Source of the DNA: Bimastos eiseni
Taxonomy: Eukaryota; Annelida; Clitellata; Crassiclitellata; Lumbricidae
Length of the DNA stretch: 64,000 bases
Assembly: GCA_959347315.1 (NCBI GenBank)
Contig: OY365817.1
Span: forward strand, 5,663,731-5,727,730
Reading direction: 5' to 3'
Shown here: piece after piece, positions 56,850-64,000 of the stretch
How positions within the stretch are numbered: position 1 is the stretch's first letter
How the letters are laid out: every line of letters begins with the position of its first letter
Notes under the pieces: generated by a model
Told to the model about the DNA's origin: nothing
The model's input: only the letters and a program-made list of their open reading frames with translations
The model's database searches: none
Program-made: the position numbers and the translations under genes

Positions 56850-57620
56850 TAGGGTTGTTAATACAGTTTTTTGGGACAAACCGTTTACCTGATTTAAAAA
56901 ACCGGTTACAGGTTTTCATTGGTGTTCTTAAAAAAATATTTTAACACAACTGTGGACGTTATATTACGTATAACATGTCGCAAATAGCAATGTATCAACA
57001 AAGTTGTCCCACACATTAAACTTATTAATGTGACTAGCCATGTTGTAAAGCACCAGCTAAATTTATTTAAATGTTGCTTAAATGTTAATTTAAGGTACTA
57101 GGCCTACTTATTTTGAACGGTAGAGCTATTCATGAACACATTTAAAGTTGACCGGCTTGACAATCCTTTGTTTACACATAATGGTTCAGCCATCTCTCCT
57201 GCTCATTAATTATTTGGCGCCACTGTGTTCATCGCAATTGCTTAGCCTATCGCAATCAGGCCCGTAGCCAATTAGGCCACACCCACCTAATGATTGATGT
57301 GACATTCTGTTAAGTTGAGCGGCTCACCCAACAGACAATCCCTAATTAATCCGCTCCGTGCCTATACCATCCTTCAGCCCAGACCTGACCTTTCACTCAT
57401 TATTTGCTGTTAATTAAGGCCTACAGGCCATATTGCATCATGCGTGAAATAAACGAAAACACACAAATAAAAGAAACAATTCATTAATTCATTTTCATAT
57501 TTCAATGCAATAATAATAAAGAAAATAAATTAATTCGAGTACCGGTTTGCAAATGTCAAAAACCGGTTACCGTTTTAAAAACCAGTAACCTGGTTATCCG
57601 GTTACCGTTTCACATCCCTA
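56850..57620. mobile_element. hAT-like MITE family E
   Basis: A 771-bp element between octamers gttgttgt (56,842-56,849) and gttgttgc (57,621-57,628), 7 of 8 identical. Starts TAGGGTTGTTAATACAG and ends, reverse-complemented, TAGGGATGTGAAACGGTAAC. ACCGGTTAC/GTAACCGG words repeat inside both ends. No transposase. Confidence 0.82.
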
Positions 57621-57629
57621 GTTGTTGCA

Positions 57630-58880
57630 CAATAATCAAAATCATGCACACTCACATAAGTACTGTATTTTCCTGACGCGGTTTTTACATGAGCATCAAC
57701 GAGAATTGAAAGTCAAAATAACCTGTCTGATCATTAATCTTGGCCACTACTGAAACAATTTTAAATCACATTAACTGAACATGAAACTATGCTCGCAATA
57801 GCTTTCATGTTGACAGATAAATACCGAAAGCGTTACCTATTTATTTAAAAATGGCTAAACTAGCAACAATTTTCCTAATCATAGAGATCAACATATAAGA
57901 AAATTAAAATCCATTCTACAAATTATTTTCATATCAGAACAAGTGTGATGTGTGATCAGACAAAATAATTCATTCTTTCTATTATTATTACTTATGCTTC
58001 TCTATCTATTAGCACTTAGTTCAATATTTGTTTGAAGCACAGCACACATACAACCACACATGTGATATTTCAGAAAGAACCTTGATAGAATTGTTGGCCA
58101 TCTGGGACTACGTGTAAGAATCTCTTTTAGTCGGTCGTAAAGTCCAGACCGGTTTTCCGACTAGAGAACTAGACCAGCATGTATGGAGATTTTTGGAGAC
58201 ACCTAAGTCCTCTAACACCCGACTAGTGCTAGTCCACCTGGCAGGCAGGCGTAAATTCACTAGTCAGGCTTAGTGAAGCAGAATGGCAGCTGCCGTCTCA
58301 ATTGGTCCACTTCGACGAAATTTCAGACTTCAAGGAGGATTTAAGAGAGATCATAGTTCACTTTGCTATTGTCGGACGATAAACTTAATTATGTTCTTCA
58401 TTTTTGCTGTCACAAAATGATAATAATAACGGTGATCTTTGTTTAATCCGGAGTTTTAACACTGGTTGACACATACATGTATCGCATCACCGAACACACG
58501 GCCTTTAGCTTGCAATGGTCAAGCTAACTTTTCCCAAATGCAAGTTAAATAATTTAGCTGAGTAAAGCAATCTTAATCTATGCATAGTAATTTTTGCGGA
58601 GGAGTAATATTACGATAACAGTGACATTTGTGTTTTAACAAAATCATCTGTTAATTAAGACAATGAGCATAATAAATTTCTTTGCCAGATCAAGTCCGAA
58701 AATTGCCTATAAATAGGTTGCGCAACTAGCCATAATCGCGTGAGTCATTGATGCAGGGTTTTCTCTGACTAGCAAGTTTGGGACCAACAGATCGTTCATA
58801 CACGCCATATTCCCGTAGACTCAAAAATCAGCCTACAAAGTCCGTCTTCAGGTCCAAAATCCGCCATATACGTGGGTCCA
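57630..58880. other. No gene recognised
   Basis: AT-rich sequence between two hAT-like elements; no BOP1-like exon, element end or domain is visible. Confidence 0.45.
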
Positions 58881-58883
58881 GAA

Positions 58884-59595
58884 TAAAGCTGTACCAATTA
58901 CTCGGCCGGCCGATTATAGAGATATCAACAAGATAATCGGCGCCGATATTAAAAATAATTTTTTATGTGATAATATTTTCAGTCTATAAAAGCAAAATGA
59001 AGACAGCAAAATCAATGGGTCAGTAAAGAACGGCATTTCGTTCCATTCCCATACCGTGTCGTCGAGCCAATGACTTCTTCAGACTAGTGATGAGACCACC
59101 CACTGTGCTAGTATAGACCATGGGAATGTGTCAACATAGGTCTTGTGCAGAGTGAGTCATAGTGCCTGCTTAAGGGCCAAGGAACGGCTGGCCAATTCAA
59201 CAGAGAAACCGATGAATGTACATCTTGGAGGCATGCCTAACGAATACATGCTAACTGCCAATCGCCTGAGACTAGATGGGTGGCTGTGAATAGGCCAGCC
59301 GTTCCTTGGCCTTTAATTACCCCGGGCACAGTTCGACGGCGGGTGGTGTGTCTAATCTGTATTGCCTGCCTAGGATTAGTCACCAAGTACATGCATATGT
59401 CTCTTACGGAGCAAGTGTTTGCTTGTATCACAACAATAGGCAGTAGCAGGTCTATCTTTTGGAACCGGACATCATGGAAAACACAATGATATAATCGCAA
59501 AAATAATCGGGTAAATAATCGGGCATCGGCAAATGAATAATCGGCAATAATTGTTATCGGCATAATCAGCAAAAAGTGATATCGGTACAGCTTTA
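58884..59595. mobile_element. hAT-like MITE family A, copy 3
   Basis: A 712-bp element starting TAAAGCTGTACCAATTACTC and ending (reverse complement) TAAAGCTGTACCGATATCAC. Flanks gtccagaa and gtcagaag are compatible with a duplication that has since gained an indel. The interior is closest to copy 1. Confidence 0.82.
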
Positions 59596-61369
59596 GTCAG
59601 AAGGGAAGAGAAATTGACTATTGCACTATCATTCTGAGCTGCATGTTGAATGACTTTTTGACAGGGTGGATTCGATTTAAATCATTAATTTAAATCATGA
59701 TTTAATTCGGGAATAAAAATCATGATTTAAATCAAACAATTTTTTTCCCATAATTAATAAATTGAATTGATAAAACAGCAACAGCTTTCAAACGATCTAA
59801 CAGTAATTTGAAAGAAGTTGTCATTGTACTTCAATTCTGCACTGTGTTATTTAAACATTCAATAGGTGACAGACATCGAAAGTTCAAGAAAAGTGTGTCC
59901 CCTATGTTTTGAAATGTTTCAAGTTTAAATCAAGATTCAAGAATGAACAAATGAAAAAAATTCCTGGTCAATAATTGTCAAATAATATTTGACACAAATT
60001 CCAGGACAGCTGTGATGCATCAGAATAACACTTCTAGGTGAGAAATTAGATCCATGCTGCATAGAGTGGTGTCGCGGGTTTCTCTCTCTCTCTCGCCAAC
60101 TCCTTCTCTAGATGACGAGAGATACCGCCGGTTCTTTCCTCTATCACCAAGCTCAGCATCTCTATTGGACGACAAATCGCCTGCTGAAACTATTTCTAAA
60201 CCGTGGTTGGTCGGGTCTTGGCGTCCCTAGCGTAACGTCAGATCCCTAGGGGCGTCCAGTTACTGTTTGACTAGCAGCTGTAATGGCTGGGCCTTATTAG
60301 TGTCATTGAATTCCATTACTACAGTTATACTGCCTAACAGATTGCGCCATTCGTATCGGAATTGTCCCCTATTCATGATCCGTGTCAACGGGCCGGTTCA
60401 AACCAGATTTTCAGCTGATTCATGAATTTCTTGTCTGTGGGTCGCAGAGATAGAAGGGGCAGTCGGCTCTGACATCTGCCTCACGGTGTCAGGTTTCATT
60501 GTTTGACACTCCGACGATCTTTGCATAAATCTTGCCGTCTGTATTGAGGCCGTCTGCCTCCGGTGAAATCCATCGATGTCTCCCATCTAAGCTTTCAGGT
60601 ACACATCTTCATCCATAGTCCTCCTACGCTTCTGCTGTCGGTCGTTGACTTTTATATAGTGCCATCGTCCAGTGTCGCACGTGACAAGTGGAGTCAGTGG
60701 ACACTTGGTTTAATTACTGACTCCACTTTAGTATAATAATCGGCTGGGGTTGAAAGAGTGTTCTCATTGTTTGCACATGTTCATTAATATCATCTTGGGA
60801 GTTGAAAAGGCTAAGAAGCTGGTGTTCTTATTTATATTAGACCAAATAAGAGACGAATACAACTGGACAATGAAACATTGAATGAAGAGACTTCAAGAGA
60901 GCTACAGACCTGTTGACTATTTATAAGAAAACAGATATTGAAAATAGATTAGTAAGATGATAAATATTAATAAAAGATTTGTAGTACTTGTAACTCGTAC
61001 TTCGTCTCAACTCAAGAGACATTTTATCAATATCTGAAATTCTACGTGGAATTATGATACTCAATGTACCTCAAACAACTCTTAATTTACAGTAAAACAA
61101 CTGTATGACTGTGGCTATGTTAGAACGTTATGTTTTACCTTTAACACATTCCCGCCCAATCGGACCCGATAAGGGAGGCGTTGAAACGGACTAGAAACAA
61201 TTTGTAATATCAACGCCTCATACCTAAAAATAGCATCAATAGTGATGTCCACTAAATTCCCCACATTTTGATGTATGTCTTGTTGACAAAAAGTCCGATA
61301 TTGTTGTAGAAAAACAAGTTTAAAGTTATGCATGAATTGGTTTCTAACTTGATAGTATTTTGGCGTGTA

Positions 61370-61465
61370 ATGCATGCTTCTGACGAAGAATTGTCATATT
61401 TTGATGATGAATTCATACAAGATTTGAAGATCGCCGATGCACCCGCTGTTTTGGGATGGTTCTAG
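61370..61465 (+). pseudogene. Short acidic ORF start inside the piggyBac-like element
   Basis: ATG followed by MHASDEELSYFDDEFIQDLK, then IADAPAVLGWF-stop (31 codons). An acidic N-terminus is common in piggyBac-type transposases, but no catalytic domain is seen downstream, so this is at most a dead remnant. Weak call. Confidence 0.3.
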
Positions 61466-61861
61466 TTTCAATTTTGAGCAAAGTCTGATACCAAAACTTG
61501 TCTTTTGGACTTGGCAATGCTGAATGATGACGGAGTTTTGAGAGGTAAGAAGGTCAAAATTTATATTTATTGGTTTTTCTTTTCGTAATTTCATAATAGT
61601 TGTGATCTAGAACTATTTTGAATATGTTGATTGAGAGCAATTTCTGGTTAGTTATAATCAATTCAGGCAAACATTATATAACGACAATTTGTTTCATCAA
61701 GAAATGGTTGTGGCAATTGATCAGCTGTTGAGAATGAATGATACTTTTTCTCATTCAGCCTATCAAACTCAGAATTAACAAATTGTTTTTTTAGGCAGCA
61801 TCTACATCTTTTGAAGTTACACCACAGCTGAAAACATCAGAGGGGAGCAGTTACTGTTAAG

Positions 61862-62552
61862 CAGGGCTGTTAACAATACTGGAAAAAAGTATTGTCGCAA
61901 TAGCACTACCAATACTTCCTAAATAAAAGTATCACAATACCCATATCAATACATTTTCTGAAAAGTAGTGCAATACCAATACCAATACTTTCATTATGCT
62001 TGCTGAATTTGATCTTGTAGCATGAATTATTCATGCACTAATAGGCCTAATTATAGGAATTGCCCCAAGGAATCGCTTGAGCCAATCACAGAGAATCTAG
62101 ATAAGAGGGATGGTTACACGTCAAAGTTCCATGTACACGATGTCGCCCCAATCTAACATTTTTCTTCCCTTTGAAAATATGGCGTTTTAAACCTCCTACG
62201 GCATTTTTTATTTTGCTGACATATCCGGTAGTTATTCGTAAATTTGGCTTCATGATTAAAGATTGATGAATCAACTTGTTATTTTAAAAGGATTTAAAAT
62301 TTATGGCTCCTGAATATCGCCCAGGAACATAGGAACTTGCCAGTCCAGTGCATATTGGTCTTTGGGCCAATCACAATGTCTTTGAAGTAGCCCTCAGGCA
62401 AGCTGTTCTAACACAAAAATCTGATATTGCACTTGCAATCTTCATTTCCTCTGTCCTATTCATTTTGAAGATCAAATAAATTCACAAGCACTCTAAAATG
62501 AATTAGGCAAGCCACTTCTACCAGCAAATGCATCGCGATACTAAAAGCCCTG
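61862..62552. mobile_element. hAT-like MITE family D, copy 2
   Basis: Starts CAGGGCTGTTAACAATACTG like copy 1 (38,896) and shares the interior order ('ggaatcgcttgagccaatca', 'aagtagccctcaggcaa', 'taggcaagccacttctacca'). The right end AAAAGCCCTG is eroded. Flanking octamers match only 5 of 8. Nested in the piggyBac-like element. Confidence 0.78.
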
Positions 62553-63429
62553 TTGTCGAGGTTGTGATCATGGCCATGGTCGAGGTCATGTTTGCAAAGA
62601 TCAGTTTCGGTGGAACATCACTAAACTGACCGACAACAACTTCTGACAATGAGCAATGGAACTTGCAAATAGGCATTTTCTAAGAACATTCCTTTTGCTA
62701 GGACAGCAGGACCTTCAGACAGTTGATGTGATTGCACAGCATGCAAACCCACCAGACGATGCTCTCGTGCCAGATTCTGGCAGTCACCACCCCTCATTTT
62801 CCAGGCTGCTTGACTAGCATTTCCCCCAGTGCACATGTTAGTAGAAGGTGCAGAGTCTGTTGCAAGCATAATATCAATTGATTGGAAATACAAAGTAACT
62901 AGGATTGTGACTTGTTGCAAAAAAACCAATGTCGATTTGTGCATCGGCGAATGTTTTGCATGTTGGCATTCTAAAGCTGCTACAAAAATGAAGTTTCTCC
63001 AAATGAAGTTTCATTCATAATAAAATATTAGGTTCACAGCCAGAAGTCTGCTGATTCAGAAAATATATACATTATTAAGCTTGCATATAACCGTTGTTGC
63101 TCTATTGTTGTTCTACCACAGGTCCCATTAAATGACTAAGTTTCCAAAAAACAATTTGGGCAGGAATGGGTTAATTTACAGTAAAAACAAGTGTGTAACT
63201 GTGGCTATGTTATGTTTTAGTAGCAATTATTTGACTAACCAAATAATTTCTAAGGAATTCTGTTGTCCATTTAAAATATACCATTTAAAATATAGCACCT
63301 AAAACATAGCACTCGGATTAAAATGTAAAAAATCCAATTAAAATAAGAAAAATTGATTTTAATAAAAAAAATACGATTTTTTTATTTTTTTTTAAATTGC
63401 GATTTTTATCAACCCTGGTTTTTGATGCA

Positions 63430-64000
63430 ATGTTGGTTGATGTGTTGTGCATATTGACAGCCACACAGTAAAAGTCATTAATTAATAATAACATGGAAAG
63501 GAACATGGGCAGGACAACAGTGTTACATGGTTTTTATGAAGCCTGGTACAACATAAATCCTTGGGTAATTAAATGATAAAGAAGAATCATTATCCATTAT
63601 AGCAAATGCCATAGCCAAGATGAGGACTTCAATGGCTTTCCACATCAAGGTGACAAATGAACATTTCCATCCGATTTTCACCAATAATAATTATAATCTG
63701 AACTGATTAGTTGCAATGATTGTAACAAAATGCAAAATCTAATTTGAAATTCTACTTTCTTATTTAAGTGCTTAAAAGTTAGTTTCAACATAAGTAAGGA
63801 TGAACCGAAACTCAGTTCAGAATTTGAATAGGCCCGAGTTTCATAGTACTCAGCATTTTTCGGACAAACAATGGGTCCGAGTATTAATCTTTCTGATTTT
63901 CTGTTTTGAAACTAAATCGCATTTATTTATTTACAAAACGACAATTGACCTAAATCAAAAACTCAAATACTGTAATTAATAGTGCTTGCTAGTTATAACT
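63430..64000. other. Right edge, no gene recognised
   Basis: AT-rich; no exon or element end seen. Confidence 0.4.

Larger units (their letters stand above)
61145..63170. mobile_element. piggyBac-like element, TTAA-flanked, about 2 kb
   Basis: Bounded by TTAA (61,141-61,144 and 63,171-63,174). Ends CACATTCCCGCCCAATC and, reverse-complemented, CCCATTCCTGCCCAAATTG. Long enough to be the decayed relic of a coding copy. It contains a short acidic plus-strand start (61,370-61,465) and the family D hAT-like element at 61,862-62,552. A 60-bp stretch outside the left TTAA ('tttacagtaaaa', 'actgtggctatgtta') recurs outside the right TTAA. Confidence 0.6.
59662..63417. mobile_element. Large hAT-like element family F with nested elements
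   Basis: Starts CAGGGTGGATTCGATTTAAA and ends, reverse-complemented, CAGGGTTGATAAAAATCGC. Octamers ctttttga (59,654-59,661) and gtttttga (63,418-63,425) match at 7 of 8. The left end carries ATTTAAATC repeats and the right end AAAATCG/AATTTAAA. About 3.76 kb, but 2.03 kb of it is a nested piggyBac-like element. No hAT transposase motif is recognised in the rest. Confidence 0.7.

Noticed and set aside
60398..60586. Minus-strand open frame as a possible BOP1 first exon
   Set aside because: Composition is not acidic, has no BOP1 similarity, and lies within a hAT-like element.
62621..62944. Minus-strand open frame as a piggyBac transposase fragment
   Set aside because: No recognisable transposase motif; overlaps the mixed interior of a nested element.

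Overview
The window is intron-rich, AT-rich animal DNA. Two conserved eukaryotic genes can be read, both on the minus strand, each split into many short exons with standard splice sites. Around and inside them lies a dense mix of DNA-transposon remnants, LINE fragments, tRNA-derived SINEs and minisatellites. There are no bacterial-style operons. The repeat mix (short hAT, Harbinger and piggyBac relatives, CR1/L2-like LINEs, tRNA SINEs) suggests an invertebrate metazoan, probably marine, but the species cannot be named from sequence alone.

Layout. 1-19,900: no confident gene; microsatellites, SINEs, several inverted-repeat elements, a degraded LINE (about 13.3-14.6 kb), a diverged 0.2-kb tandem array, a nested hAT pair (16.4-17.6 kb) and a 24-bp minisatellite (18.7-19.5 kb). 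19,910-27,596: a complete DnaJ homologue of the DNAJA2 type, nine exons, 418 residues, ending in the family's Cys-Ala-His-Gln tail. 27.6-32.1 kb: its 5' flank with an ETS-type site, then a LINE fragment and a thick cluster of nested transposons. 32,155-56,171: seventeen exons of a BOP1 homologue (ribosome biogenesis, WD40), 627 residues; the acidic N-terminus is not found and may lie beyond the right edge. Its introns hold LINEs, hAT and piggyBac-like elements, minisatellites and hairpins. 56.2-64 kb: no exon recognised; three hAT-like elements, the largest (3.76 kb) containing a piggyBac-like element that itself contains another hAT-like element.

The two genes have unrelated jobs (Hsp70 co-chaperone; 60S ribosome maturation) and appear merely adjacent and co-oriented. 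The most notable observations are: (1) an in-frame 54-bp triplication across a BOP1 exon-intron junction, giving three equivalent 5' splice sites that would add 0, 18 or 36 residues; (2) a hAT-like element present twice with the same Harbinger-like insertion at the same internal site, each copy with its own near-perfect 8-bp target duplication, which suggests the composite moved as a unit; (3) piggyBac-like elements only about 70-80 bp long, one split by a Harbinger-like element inserted at an internal TTA; (4) several dated nesting orders readable from target-site duplications.
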